Made by a program: the position numbers and the translations under genes
Assembly: GCA_903926605.1 (NCBI GenBank)
Contig: CAIYJV010000254.1
Location: 1-41,223, forward strand
Direction of reading: 5' to 3'
Length of the DNA stretch: 41,223 nucleotides
Origin: an uncultured Bacteroidota bacterium
GTDB taxonomy: Bacteria > Bacteroidota > Bacteroidia > Chitinophagales > Chitinophagaceae
The notes under the pieces: model-generated
Database searches by the model: none
Told to the model about the DNA's origin: nothing
The model's input: only the letters and a program-made list of their open reading frames with translations
In this document: positions 1 through 7,979 of the stretch, one piece after another
Layout: every line of letters begins with the position of its first letter
Numbering within the stretch: the stretch's first letter is position 1

Positions 1-241
1 CAAATACCATTTTCATAAGATCAAATTTTAGCGTTCCAACAAAAGACACCGCGCTTTCCAAAAACAGAACCAGTTGCTTGTCTAACTTTAATATATCGCT
101 CCGGAAAACACACTATAAAATTAAGCAATATTTTTTTCAGGAACAAAATTTCGCTTTTCCAAACCCATCAATTATAATGCTCGTTTTACCTCCGGAAGCC
201 CGAACTTTGAATAGCTACCGCCACATCGTAAAAATGCGCTT
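1..241. promoter_or_regulatory. Upstream region of the DinB-cupin gene
   Basis: AT-rich leader with no convincing gene. GAACTTTG at 202-209 matches the Bacteroidota -7 box TAnnTTTG at all but the first base and lies 32 nt before the ATG at 242. It would give a leader of roughly 28 nt. Nothing else recognisable is seen between 1 and 200. Confidence 0.4.
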
Positions 242-1108
242 ATGAAACAGACCAACTGGTTCGACAGGAAATTTGATTTTTCCAATCCGCAAAACATCAT
301 GCCTTCTATCATAGAACGGTTGGAAGGTACACCCTTGCGGCTACAGGAGAAACTGAAGTCCATACATCCGGCACTATATGCAATGAAACCCGAGGGCCAG
401 TGGTCTATACTGGAACAAATAGGGCACCTTGCAGACCTGGAAGCGTTGTGGCAGACCCGCCTGCACGACATACTCACGGGAAAGCCCGAGATGCATGCGG
501 CAGACCTTGAAAATACCCAAACCCACCGGGCAGGACATAATACGAAAACGGCAGCTACGCTGATCGCAGCCTTTCGCCAGTTACGGGCCGAAACTTTGCA
601 CCAGTTGCGTCAACTTTCGGAATCAGACCTGTTCAAAACCTCGCTGCATCCGCGCCTAAAGACGCCTATGCGGTTGATGGATCTCTTTTTGTTCGTAGCC
701 GAACACGATGACCACCATCTTGCAGCCATAACCACACTAGCCGAAATGCTGATGCAAACCCATCCCGGAATTGGCCCTGCCCACAAGGGGCAGATCCTGC
801 TTAGTTCGGCACTTGCTTCGCAGGAAATTATTCCCGGTTTTTCGGGCAGGTTCGTACATACCGACAATATGACGCTCGTATACTGGGAAGTGCAGCCAGA
901 TTCCATTCTTCCGCAACATGCACATCTTCACGAACAGGTGACGATGATCACCGAGGGTGAATTCGAACTATCTGTGAACGGAGAAACTTCTGTGCTGGTG
1001 CCGGGTATGGTAGCGGTCATACCATCCATGGCGCTTCATTCTGCCCGGGCCCTCACCTATTGCGAGATCACCGACGTTTTCTATCCCCTGCGAACCGATT
1101 ACGTTTAG
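242..1108 (+). CDS. DinB-like domain fused to a cupin domain
   Basis: Two domains in one 288-aa cytoplasmic protein without a signal peptide. Residues about 15-175 form a DinB/YfiT-type four-helix bundle. The pattern GHLADLEALW with H62 and the cluster EHDDHH (H155, H158, H159) supply the usual metal-binding histidines. Residues about 200-288 form a small cupin barrel: QHAHLHEQ (H226, H228, H230) followed by GEFELSVNGE and VPGMVAVIPSMALHSA with H266 as a further ligand candidate. DinB-like proteins are metal enzymes, often thiol- or bacillithiol-dependent transferases; cupins bind metals and small molecules. The substrate cannot be read from sequence. The start at 242 follows a near-consensus -7 box; ATG at 299 is an alternative start. 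Confidence 0.8.
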   Translation: MKQTNWFDRKFDFSNPQNIMPSIIERLEGTPLRLQEKLKSIHPALYAMKPEGQWSILEQIGHLADLEALWQTRLHDILTGKPEMHAADLENTQTHRAGHNTKTAATLIAAFRQLRAETLHQLRQLSESDLFKTSLHPRLKTPMRLMDLFLFVAEHDDHHLAAITTLAEMLMQTHPGIGPAHKGQILLSSALASQEIIPGFSGRFVHTDNMTLVYWEVQPDSILPQHAHLHEQVTMITEGEFELSVNGETSVLVPGMVAVIPSMALHSARALTYCEITDVFYPLRTDYV

Positions 1109-1188
1109 TGGAAAAGGCTTTCGGCTAAGACTATGATTGCCGTCATTTTTCTGCCCGCACATGCCATGTACTTTGGCGGCACGAGTAC

Positions 1189-1587
1189 ATGAAAAAGATC
1201 GTTGTTGTTTTCCTGCTTGTGATTTATGCGCTGGGTGCCACATCTGCCACCATCCATCTGCATTATTGCATGGGGCATCTGGCGGGGCTCTCGCTGGGTT
1301 TCGCCAATCCGGATCATTGCCCGCGGTGCGGCATGTCCCGATCGGCACAGCACAACGGATGTTGCAAAGACAGGTTTCAGACTTTTCATGTAAACGAGCA
1401 TAAAAAATCCAGCAATCAGCAATCAGCCATTTTGGGCTCCATCAGTTGCTGGCTCCCGGCCACCGGAATTGTGTATTGGGCAAACCCAGGCACCACATAC
1501 TATCTGGCCAGATACAAGTCAGGTTTTTTGCTGGTCACCGCTGTATGTAAGAAAATATTCCTTTTGGTGCGAAATCTGCGGATCTGA
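1189..1587 (+). CDS. HYC/CC-type small secreted cysteine-rich protein
   Basis: A 132-aa protein with an N-terminal hydrophobic signal (about residues 3-20) followed by LHYCMGHL (H25, Y26, C27), CPRCG (44-48) and GCCKD (C58, C59). This His-Tyr-Cys and Cys-Cys layout resembles the small Bacteroidota family often annotated HYC_CC_PP. The C-terminal Pro-Pro of that family is not evident here, so the tail after residue 95 may be divergent or slightly frameshifted. The clustered Cys and His suggest a periplasmic metal-binding or redox-sensitive protein; that is inference. The neighbours are an outer-membrane porin and a cytochrome lipoprotein on the same strand. Confidence 0.65.
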   Translation: MKKIVVVFLLVIYALGATSATIHLHYCMGHLAGLSLGFANPDHCPRCGMSRSAQHNGCCKDRFQTFHVNEHKKSSNQQSAILGSISCWLPATGIVYWANPGTTYYLARYKSGFLLVTAVCKKIFLLVRNLRI

Positions 1588-1698
1588 TTCAGATGCCCTG
1601 CCCAAGGGTATTATTGATACGGCCCCGTCTTTCATTTGCCTTTGTAAAGGCGACCGGGGTTTACCAGACTAATAAAGTATTCACGAAAATAAATAAAC

Positions 1699-2832
1699 AT
1701 GAAAAAACTACTCACCGCAACCTGTATGGCGCTGCTGTCGCTGCCTGTAATGGCGCAAGAAAACACAACAGAGAAAAAACAGGAAGGCGCGCAAAACACA
1801 CAATTTATGCTTACCGGTTTCGGTTTCGCCGGATTCACAAAGGCCGGTGATGGCAATGCCACTTTCGGCCCCACCGGGTTCAATCCTATATTCCTTTGGA
1901 AAAAGTCAGACAAGCTCTTCTTTGAGTCTGAGCTGGCTTTTGAAATGGAAGGAGGAGAAACCAAACTCAACCTCGAATATGCTGTCATTCACTACAAGAT
2001 GTGCAGTTATCTGGATCTGGCAGTGGGCAAGTTCCTGAGCCCGTTCGGAATCTTCAATGAACGCATTCACCCTTCATGGGTCAACAAGTTTGCCGACAAT
2101 CCGCTTGGCTTCAACCATGATGTGGGCACAATGGTAGGCCCGATGTCTGAACTTGGCGTCGAGCTGGCAGGTGGTGCACAGATAGGTAAGGGCAAGATCA
2201 ACTATTCGTTCTATATTTCCAATGGCCCAAATCTTATGACCGATACCATGATGGCCGGTATGCTGATGTATAGTAACACTGCCGACAACAATGGCAACAA
2301 GGCCGTAGGTGGACGCATCGGCTATCTGCCATTCAGCAACTCCTGTTTCGAAATCGGACTTTCAGGTCAGTTCGCAAAAGTAGGCGATGCGGGAACCGAA
2401 TACGAAAAAACAGCTGCGAGACTCTTCGCTGTAGACATGGCGTTCAATCATAAGATCCCGGCCCTTAAAAGCCACATAGATCTGAAATGTCAGATGAACC
2501 AGGTGAGTGTGGATAAGGTGACCACTTATCCGGCCATGGCCGGGATGTCATCCGTCTTCGAAAATGTAAGTACCTCAACCTTCGCTCAACTGGCCATCAG
2601 GCCCAGCTATGTAGATAACAACTTTGTAAAAAACCTCGAGCTGGCTGGCAGGTATTCGCACATGGTGCTGCCCACAGAGGCGATGTGGGGCGGCGAATAT
2701 ACGCAGCTTACGGTGGGACTTAATTACTGGCTATCCTGGCATTCTGTCATCAAGTTCGATTACCAGATAAACCAAATAAAAGACGGAGACAGTAAACCAT
2801 CCTATATGGTACAATTCGGACTCGGATTTTGA
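1699..2832 (+). CDS. Outer-membrane porin-like beta-barrel protein
   Basis: A 377-aa precursor with signal peptide MKKLLTATCMALLSLPVMAQ (cleavage about residue 20). A barrel-like pattern of alternating polar and aromatic residues follows, ending in the aromatic SYMVQFGLGF typical of barrel assembly signals. The segment LDLAVGKFLSPFGIFNERIHP resembles phosphate-selective porin O/P-type and related Bacteroidota porins (the 'GK...PFG' element). It probably forms an outer-membrane channel; substrate unknown. The cytochrome lipoprotein begins 24 nt after its stop, so the two are probably co-transcribed. A1-rich sequence precedes the ATG and no Shine-Dalgarno is visible, as is common in this phylum. 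Confidence 0.75.
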   Translation: MKKLLTATCMALLSLPVMAQENTTEKKQEGAQNTQFMLTGFGFAGFTKAGDGNATFGPTGFNPIFLWKKSDKLFFESELAFEMEGGETKLNLEYAVIHYKMCSYLDLAVGKFLSPFGIFNERIHPSWVNKFADNPLGFNHDVGTMVGPMSELGVELAGGAQIGKGKINYSFYISNGPNLMTDTMMAGMLMYSNTADNNGNKAVGGRIGYLPFSNSCFEIGLSGQFAKVGDAGTEYEKTAARLFAVDMAFNHKIPALKSHIDLKCQMNQVSVDKVTTYPAMAGMSSVFENVSTSTFAQLAIRPSYVDNNFVKNLELAGRYSHMVLPTEAMWGGEYTQLTVGLNYWLSWHSVIKFDYQINQIKDGDSKPSYMVQFGLGF

Positions 2833-2856
2833 TTGTGAAACTTATAAAACTACTTT

Positions 2857-3126
2857 ATGAAAAAAATAAAAAATAACATACTCTGGTTGTTTGCGACGGC
2901 TATATTATCGGTGGTATTTGTACAATGCGCCACACCCCAGTCCATTACCGCCAAGACAGGCGTACAACTTTGGGGAGAGAACTGCAACCGGTGTCACAAT
3001 ACCCCGACACCCACTGCGTTCACGGACGCAAACTGGGACGTAGCCCTCAACCACATGGAGATCAAGGCCAACCTCACCAAGATGGAAGCCGAGAAGATCC
3101 TTGAATTTCTGAAGTCTGCCAACTAA
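2857..3126 (+). CDS. Single-heme c-type cytochrome, probable lipoprotein
   Basis: An 89-aa protein: a short hydrophobic N-terminal segment (residues about 8-22) ending in FVQC, a relaxed lipobox with Cys near residue 24, then one heme-attachment motif NCNRCH (CxxCH). The C-terminal helix MEAEKILEFLKSAN and the conserved WDVALNHM segment supply a Met for axial ligation, as in small class I cytochromes. It should be exported, acquire covalent heme and sit in the periplasm on a lipid anchor. It directly follows the porin gene and ends at a strong terminator, so the pair is likely one transcript. The electron partners are unknown. Confidence 0.75.
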   Translation: MKKIKNNILWLFATAILSVVFVQCATPQSITAKTGVQLWGENCNRCHNTPTPTAFTDANWDVALNHMEIKANLTKMEAEKILEFLKSAN

Positions 3127-3159
3127 GCCTTATCCGGCCCCGTTCGGCCCTCATCACCA

Positions 3160-3193
3160 CGCCGCCACAACCAAAATTGTGGCGGCGTTTTTT
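3160..3193 (+). terminator. Rho-independent terminator after the porin-cytochrome pair
   Basis: Perfect 11-bp stem (3160-3170 pairs with 3177-3187), 6-nt loop, then a run of T at 3188-3193. It lies 34 nt after the cytochrome stop codon. Confidence 0.93.
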
Positions 3194-3282
3194 GTGAAGT
3201 AAAATAGGTGTATTCGCTTCTTTGCTTCACGACATTTTCCGGATTCATTTTAGACTTTCGGTATCAAACCGGAGACGTTGTT

Positions 3283-3328
3283 AGCCCGGATGGGCTCAAA
3301 TGTGAATAGCCGGGGTGCCCTCCCCGGC
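3283..3328. repeat. REP-like pair of GC-rich hairpins
   Basis: Two short hairpins 12 nt apart in a gene-free gap of about 280 bp: agccc/gggct (3283-3287 with 3292-3296) and gccgggg/ccccggc (3309-3315 with 3322-3328). Neither is followed by a T run, so they are not terminators. Their form resembles intergenic repetitive palindromic elements of Bacteroidota chromosomes. The rest of 3194-3474 shows no gene. Confidence 0.4.
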
Positions 3329-3462
3329 AAACATATAACCCAACAACAACACTGAAAGCGTTGAACCATGAACGGTGTTTAAATGCCAACGCAAAAAAAC
3401 CGTATTGCGCCCCATTTCCCGGTCAATGATTCTTTTCCTGATTAATTACTAATTTACATGGT

Positions 3463-3470
3463 GAATTTTG
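3463..3470 (+). promoter_or_regulatory. Probable -7 box of hepT/mntA (GAATTTTG)
   Basis: GAATTTTG matches TAnnTTTG except at the first base and ends 4 nt before the ATG at 3475, the same spacing as at arfB, hemW and the BatA gene. It predicts transcription starting at or next to the start codon. Confidence 0.45.
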
Positions 3471-3474
3471 CAGC

Positions 3475-3912
3475 ATGGAAAATAGGGATGTGAGGTGGAC
3501 TCAACGATTTCCAAATTTTCAAAAAGCATTGACAAAACTGGAAGAAGTGGTAAGCTTTCAGGAAACAAGGACGTTGTCCGAACTTGAAAAGGAAGGCATG
3601 ATACAACGCTTTGAATACACTTTTGAGCTGGCTTGGAAAACACTTCGGGATCTTTTGCTGCACAAGGGATATCTGGATATTTCCGGGCCTGGCCCCGTTT
3701 TGGAACAATCTCTTGCTGACGGATTCATCAAAGATGAGGAAGGTTGGCGTAGTATGAAAAAATCGCGGGAGTTGACGTCTCACACCTATAACAATGACAC
3801 AACAACTAATATTGCGAATCGCATAGGGGATACCTATTTTGGTTTGTTGCACGACTTGTGCGAAAGACTGAAAGCGGAGGAAAACGGGAAACAAACAAAT
3901 CGGTTCAGCTAA
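3475..3912 (+). CDS. hepT: HepT-like HEPN toxin (nucleotidyltransferase substrate-binding family)
   Basis: A 145-aa all-helical protein of the HI0074/HepT family. The HEPN RNase signature is present as RELTSHTY: R98, four residues, H103, then Y105, giving the RX4HXY motif. In characterised HepT/MntA pairs the Arg and His cut RNA, and the Tyr after them is AMPylated by MntA to silence the toxin. The gene is followed by the nucleotidyltransferase with a TAATG overlap, the classical order. It lies beside REP-like hairpins, which fits an acquired module. All key residues are intact, so the toxin looks functional. Confidence 0.85.
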   Translation: MENRDVRWTQRFPNFQKALTKLEEVVSFQETRTLSELEKEGMIQRFEYTFELAWKTLRDLLLHKGYLDISGPGPVLEQSLADGFIKDEEGWRSMKKSRELTSHTYNNDTTTNIANRIGDTYFGLLHDLCERLKAEENGKQTNRFS

Positions 3913-4223
3913 TGGAATATGGTCTACCGGCTTCGGCGATCGCTGAAATCAGAAAAGTATTTTACAGTTCGCCGTTGGTAGACGAAGTGATCGTCTTCGG
4001 CTCGCGCGCAATGGGCAACTACAAACCCGGCTCCGATATAGATCTCGCTATTTTAGGTGACAACTTCACCTTCGATGACTTATTGGCCCTTTATATGCGC
4101 CTTGAAAAACTGGAACTACTTTACAAATTCGACCTCCAGAATTTTAATAAAATAGACGACCCTGCCGTGCGTGAACATATTATCAGAGTTGGGAAATCGG
4201 TCTATAAAAGAAAAGAAGACTAA
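3912..4223 (+). CDS. mntA: MntA-like minimal nucleotidyltransferase antitoxin
   Basis: A 103-aa protein from the ATG at 3912, which overlaps the hepT stop codon (TAATG); the frame is open further upstream but this start gives the usual family length. The nucleotidyltransferase signature GSX10DXD is present: G30, S31, then D42 and D44 in PGSDIDLAI. MntA proteins transfer AMP from ATP to a tyrosine of the cognate HEPN toxin; that tyrosine is present in the neighbouring HepT (Y105). The gene is most likely translated by coupling to hepT. Confidence 0.85.
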   Translation: MEYGLPASAIAEIRKVFYSSPLVDEVIVFGSRAMGNYKPGSDIDLAILGDNFTFDDLLALYMRLEKLELLYKFDLQNFNKIDDPAVREHIIRVGKSVYKRKED

Positions 4224-4234
4224 ACCGGTGGTCA

Positions 4235-4804
4235 TCAATCCCCAAACCCGGGATTCATAATATCGTTTATATCCTCGTCCCCATCTTCGTCATCCTGTAT
4301 AGTAGAACCGGAGAAATCAAACTCATGCTTCATTTCCAGATAGTCAATAGCGGCTTTACGGTCCAGATGGCCCGCCATCAGGTCTTTTATATCCATTCCT
4401 GCCAGACTTAGTATCTGGTTTTTTTTGCGGATATCCCTTGCCATTCTGCCCACAAAAAAGATAAGCAGTATACACAGCACCATTACGGCATACACCGCCA
4501 GGGCGAAATGGTCTACATCGCTGCTACCCAGTTTGCTCATCAGCGATTTGCTGTTGTACACTTTCGCCAAAACACTGAACGGATAAATAGTGTGGGCCAC
4601 CGCAATGAATATGATGCCGCCTACCGCCAGCAGATAGCAAATAATCTCAGCCAGCGTGAGCAGCGTATTGCTCATCATACGCTGATGAAGGGGTTTGCGC
4701 AAAGCTACCGACAGGGGGTCCAGCACCTCGATCTGCTCATAGATCAGCCGACGCTCTTCTTTTAGTTCTTTCAGGAGGTCATCCTCCAGCGTAGACAACG
4801 ACAT
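4235..4804 (-). CDS. Membrane protein of unknown function
   Basis: A 189-aa protein, not recognised. Residues 1-45 are charged and probably helical (LLKELKEERRLIYEQI). Two strong hydrophobic segments follow, about 48-70 (LAEIICYLLAVGGIIFIAVA) and about 102-120 (LAVYAVMVLCILLIFFVG). A basic stretch RMARDIRKKNQ and a highly acidic tail (QDDEDGDEDIND) complete it. The topology predicts a two-span inner-membrane protein with both ends on the same side. It is divergent from prfC and has its own -7 box at 4827-4834. Confidence 0.75.
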   Translation of the reverse strand: MSLSTLEDDLLKELKEERRLIYEQIEVLDPLSVALRKPLHQRMMSNTLLTLAEIICYLLAVGGIIFIAVAHTIYPFSVLAKVYNSKSLMSKLGSSDVDHFALAVYAVMVLCILLIFFVGRMARDIRKKNQILSLAGMDIKDLMAGHLDRKAAIDYLEMKHEFDFSGSTIQDDEDGDEDINDIMNPGFGD

Positions 4805-4826
4805 GATGCCAATGGTTATACAGACC

Positions 4827-4834
4827 CAAATTTA
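4827..4834 (-). promoter_or_regulatory. -7 box TAAATTTG of the two-span membrane protein gene
   Basis: Exact match to TAnnTTTG on the minus strand, ending 22 nt before the ATG at 4804. It sits in the 126-bp gap shared with divergent prfC. Confidence 0.65.
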
Positions 4835-4885
4835 GCACATTCGCTATACAATCACCAGATACGTGGTTTCCTCGCTACTATTTCG

Positions 4886-4893
4886 GAACTTTG
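4886..4893 (+). promoter_or_regulatory. Probable -7 box of prfC (GAACTTTG)
   Basis: Seven of eight match to TAnnTTTG, identical to the box before the DinB-cupin gene. It lies 37 nt before the prfC ATG and 51 nt from the opposing -7 box of the neighbouring gene. Confidence 0.4.
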
Positions 4894-4930
4894 CCACCTT
4901 TAATAAAAGTACACATAGAGTATTCATATA

Positions 4931-6523
4931 ATGAAATACGAAAAAGAGATCGGCCTTCGCCGCACCTTCGCCATCATATCTCACCCCGATGCCGGTAAAA
5001 CCACCCTTACCGAGAAGCTCCTCCTTTTTGGTGGTGCCATTCAGGTAGCAGGCGCTGTAAAAAGCAACAAGATCAAGAAGCACGCCACCAGCGACTTTAT
5101 GGAGATAGAGCGCCAGAGGGGTATATCTGTGGCTACATCCGTAATGAGCTTCGAGTACAACAAAACGCTGATCAACCTGCTCGATACTCCCGGCCATAAA
5201 GACTTTGCCGAAGATACCTACCGTACCCTTACTGCCGTGGATAGTGTGATACTGGTGGTAGACAGCGTAAACGGTGTGGAAGACCAGACCCGCAAACTGA
5301 TGGAAGTGTGCCGCATGCGCGACACCCCCGTTATTGTTTTTGTGAACAAGCTGGACCGCGACGGCAAGTATCCCTTCGACCTCATGGATGAGATCGAGAA
5401 AGAACTGAAAATATCGCTGCACCCGCTGTCCTGGCCCATCAATATGGGCAAGGAGTTTAAGGGCGTGTATAACCTTTACGATCATACCCTCAACCTGTTC
5501 ACAGCCAGCCAGAAGTCGACGGAAGAAAATACACTTTCCTTCCCCGACCTCAACGACAACGCACTGGACAACTACATTGGCGAGCGCGATGCCAACCAGC
5601 TGCGCGAAGACGTGGAATTGCTGCATGGCGTATATGGTCCGCTGGACAACCAGAAGTATCTGGATGGCAAAATAGCCCCGGTATTTTTTGGCAGTGCCGT
5701 AAACAACTTCGGCGTCAAGGAACTGCTCGACACCTTCATCAACATAGCGCCCGCACCCCGTGGACGCAATACCGACAAAAGATATATTGAACCCGGGGAA
5801 GACAAATTCACCGGTTTTATTTTCAAGATACATGCCAACCTCGATCCCCGGCACCGCGACAGGATCGCCTTTCTGCGTGTATGCTCCGGCAGGTTTTCGC
5901 GTAATACGTATTATAAGCACACACGTCTGGAGAAGGATGTGCGTTTCAACAATCCCTATTCCTTCCTGGCCCGTGAAAAAGACGTGATCGAAGAGGCGTT
6001 CCCCGGAGATGTGGTGGGTTTGTTCGATACCGGCACGTTCAAGATCGGCGACACGCTCACCGAGGGCGAAAAACTGCAGTTTACCGGCATACCCGAATTC
6101 TCGCCCGAGATATTCAAGGAACTGGTGAACAAAGACCCGATGAAGACCAAACAACTGGAAAAAGGTATTACCCAGCTCACCGACGAGGGTGTGGCGCAGT
6201 TGTTTACCCAGCATGAGGGCCACCGCAAGATAATAGGCTGCGTGGGCGAACTGCAATTTGAAGTGATACAGTACAGGCTGCTACAGGAATACGGAGCCTC
6301 CTGCTCGTTCGTGCCACTGTCGTTCTACAAAGCCTGCTGGATCACCGGTGAGAAAAAAGCCGTGGAAGATTTTGCCCGATTCAAGCAGAACAATATCATG
6401 CGCGACAAAGACGGCAACCTGGTATATCTGGCGCAGAGCGAGTGGTTCCTCAATACCGAACGTCAAAACAATCCGGCGATCGAATTCCATTTTACATCGG
6501 AGTTCAAGACCGCAAAGTCATAG
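4931..6523 (+). CDS. prfC: Peptide chain release factor 3 (RF3)
   Basis: A translational GTPase of 530 aa, the usual RF3 length, that removes RF1/RF2 from the ribosome after peptide release. All GTPase motifs are present: G1 HPDAGKTT (18-25), G2 RGISV (63-67), G3 DTPGHKDF (85-92) and G4 NKLD (139-142). RF3-specific features include the [20 protein letters not shown] segment between G1 and G2 and the C-terminal [12 protein letters not shown] region. The start [20 protein letters not shown] matches the family. The stop is TAG, followed by an in-frame open stretch described under findings. Confidence 0.97.
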   Translation: MKYEKEIGLRRTFAIISHPDAGKTTLTEKLLLFGGAIQVAGAVKSNKIKKHATSDFMEIERQRGISVATSVMSFEYNKTLINLLDTPGHKDFAEDTYRTLTAVDSVILVVDSVNGVEDQTRKLMEVCRMRDTPVIVFVNKLDRDGKYPFDLMDEIEKELKISLHPLSWPINMGKEFKGVYNLYDHTLNLFTASQKSTEENTLSFPDLNDNALDNYIGERDANQLREDVELLHGVYGPLDNQKYLDGKIAPVFFGSAVNNFGVKELLDTFINIAPAPRGRNTDKRYIEPGEDKFTGFIFKIHANLDPRHRDRIAFLRVCSGRFSRNTYYKHTRLEKDVRFNNPYSFLAREKDVIEEAFPGDVVGLFDTGTFKIGDTLTEGEKLQFTGIPEFSPEIFKELVNKDPMKTKQLEKGITQLTDEGVAQLFTQHEGHRKIIGCVGELQFEVIQYRLLQEYGASCSFVPLSFYKACWITGEKKAVEDFARFKQNNIMRDKDGNLVYLAQSEWFLNTERQNNPAIEFHFTSEFKTAKS

Positions 6524-6661
6524 GCTTTGACGCACATTCCCAAACCCGTACTCGTTTATAACGAGGATGCCCATGTATCGCGTTTGCAACACCATGAAAC
6601 CAGCAAAGCTGCGGTAGAACCAAACAATTAAAGAAACCGAAAAAGCAAACGAATAAAAACT

Positions 6662-7039
6662 ATGAAAAAGAAAATTCTATTTGTAGTAAGCCTCCTTTTT
6701 GGACTGATGTTTATTAACGCCGGGCTCAATAAATTTTTCAATTACATGCCTATGCCCAAGGACATGCCAGAAAGCATGATGAAATTATTTAGCGCTTTTA
6801 AGACCATAACCTGGCTCTTACCGCTTGTGGGTGCGGCCGAAGTTTTAGGGGGCATTCTGTTTATCACCAATAGATTCAGGGCGCTTGGTGCAATAGTCAT
6901 ATTTCCGGTTATGATCGGAATCCTTTTAACCAACATAATAAGCTCACCATCGGGTTTGCCTTTAGTACTCATTCTGCTGGCAATAAACATTTGGGCAATT
7001 ATCGAGAATCGTGAAAAGTTTTTGCCTGTAATTAAATAA
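6662..7039 (+). CDS. DoxX-like small integral membrane protein
   Basis: A 125-aa protein with four hydrophobic segments (about residues 4-22, 48-66, 75-96 and 98-114). The layout FGLMFINAGLNKFFNY then LVGAAEVLGGILFI is typical of DoxX-family proteins, where the first segment carries a G-x-xK pattern. The family includes subunits of quinol oxidases and many small proteins of uncertain, possibly redox-related, role. It stands alone between prfC and a repeat-rich gap. Confidence 0.7.
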   Translation: MKKKILFVVSLLFGLMFINAGLNKFFNYMPMPKDMPESMMKLFSAFKTITWLLPLVGAAEVLGGILFITNRFRALGAIVIFPVMIGILLTNIISSPSGLPLVLILLAINIWAIIENREKFLPVIK

Positions 7040-7059
7040 GTGCTCATTCAATTGTGCCA

Positions 7060-7088
7060 GCGCATACTCGTGTTAAATGAGTATGCGC
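7060..7088. repeat. Hairpin in a repeat-like intergenic stretch
   Basis: Perfect 10-bp inverted repeat gcgcatactc/gagtatgcgc (7060-7069 with 7079-7088), 9-nt loop, no T run. Downstream to about 7200 lie fragments such as gcaaacccgg, tttgtaatccgcg and aatcctgattc, which look like decayed intergenic repeats. No gene is seen between 7040 and 7271. Confidence 0.4.
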
Positions 7089-7250
7089 GGGTAGCTCCGC
7101 TGTTCCGGAATTGCAAACCCGGAAGCCAAGTAAGTGAATTTGTAATCCGCGTAATTTCACGGTGTGTTGCCTAGCCCGGTAATCTCGAATCCTGATTCGC
7201 ACGTATTCTCATCCGATTTCTTCAGTGCACTTTGACGGTTGAAATTTCGT

Positions 7251-7258
7251 TATATTTG
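7251..7258 (+). promoter_or_regulatory. -7 box TATATTTG of the mazE/mazF operon
   Basis: Exact TAnnTTTG, with TTTG at 7231-7234 as a possible -33 element (16-nt spacing). It predicts a transcription start near 7262 and fixes the antitoxin start at 7272, because a TTG-initiated extension at 7239 would begin upstream of this box. Confidence 0.65.
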
Positions 7259-7271
7259 TGACAGGAATATT

Positions 7272-7493
7272 ATGACACATAGTCGCCTATATAAAGTAAC
7301 AGATACGAAATTAGTTATTGAGCTTCCTCCTGGTTTCAGGAATAAGGAAGTGCTTGTTACTGTTGACGACCATCCTGCAACCGGGAATGACAAAATAGCC
7401 CTGATGAAACAAGCTGCAAAAGACCCTTTATTTCTATCAGATATGAATGAAGTCAATGAGGATTTTGAAGGTGTTGAACATGATATGCCATGA
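7272..7493 (+). CDS. mazE: MazE-type antitoxin
   Basis: A 73-aa protein with an N-terminal swapped-hairpin-like half (THSRLYKVTDTKLVIELPPG) and an acidic C-terminal tail (DMNEVNEDFEGVEHDMP). That is the usual build of a DNA-binding antitoxin whose disordered acid tail occupies the MazF active site. Its stop overlaps the toxin start (ATGA at 7490-7493), so translation is probably coupled. The family assignment rests on build and on the neighbouring MazF rather than on a diagnostic motif. Confidence 0.75.
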   Translation: MTHSRLYKVTDTKLVIELPPGFRNKEVLVTVDDHPATGNDKIALMKQAAKDPLFLSDMNEVNEDFEGVEHDMP

Positions 7494-7852
7494 GTTTTTT
7501 CCGCTGGTCTATTTATCGTGCAAATCTTGATCCCGTGGTCGGTTCGGAACAAGGGAAATCCAGACCAGTACTTGTTATCAGCGACAACGAAATAAACGAA
7601 CTCCTAAGCGTTGTCAATGTATTGCCGATTACATCACGAAAAAACCGACGACAAATTTACCCGAATGAAGCATTGTTGGAAAGTGAGTTTTCCGGCTTAC
7701 CCAATGAGTCTATTGTGTTGTGTTACCAAATAAGAACACTTGATAAACTTCGACTTTCTTCAAAGTTGGGAGAGGTACTCAGTGAAAGCAAACAAAATGA
7801 AATATTAGCTGCGCTATGTTTTCAATTGGGAATTGATGACGTCAAATTATAA
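7490..7852 (+). CDS. mazF: MazF/PemK-type endoribonuclease toxin
   Basis: A 120-aa protein with the complete MazF signature. It has an N-terminal IYRANLDPVVGSEQGKSRP loop carrying R25, then VLVIS, LPITS carrying T48, and the late block CYQIRTLDKLRLSSKLGEVL. R25 and T48 fall at the positions of the catalytic Arg and Thr known for Bacillus MazF. It cuts single-stranded mRNA at short sequence motifs; the motif cannot be predicted. It is second in the operon after its antitoxin. No inactivating change is visible. Confidence 0.92.
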   Translation: MSFFRWSIYRANLDPVVGSEQGKSRPVLVISDNEINELLSVVNVLPITSRKNRRQIYPNEALLESEFSGLPNESIVLCYQIRTLDKLRLSSKLGEVLSESKQNEILAALCFQLGIDDVKL

Positions 7853-7979
7853 CCCAACGCCTCTGACAGGTAAACTTTTTTTGGAACACAATAAGTGGTT
7901 TGCAACGATCCAGAGAATCCCATAATCCTGACTATCCTGATTCAGACAATTGTTGGGTTCTCGAATTCTGTTTCTGACA

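Noticed and set aside
4844-6256. 470-codon open frame on the minus strand opposite prfC
   Set aside because: It is the antisense shadow of a highly conserved GTPase gene. The translation is low-complexity (Val/Phe/Gln/His-rich) with no recognisable domain.
7060-7088. Hairpin as the terminator of the DoxX gene
   Set aside because: A 9-nt loop and no following T run; surrounding words look like decayed repeats instead.
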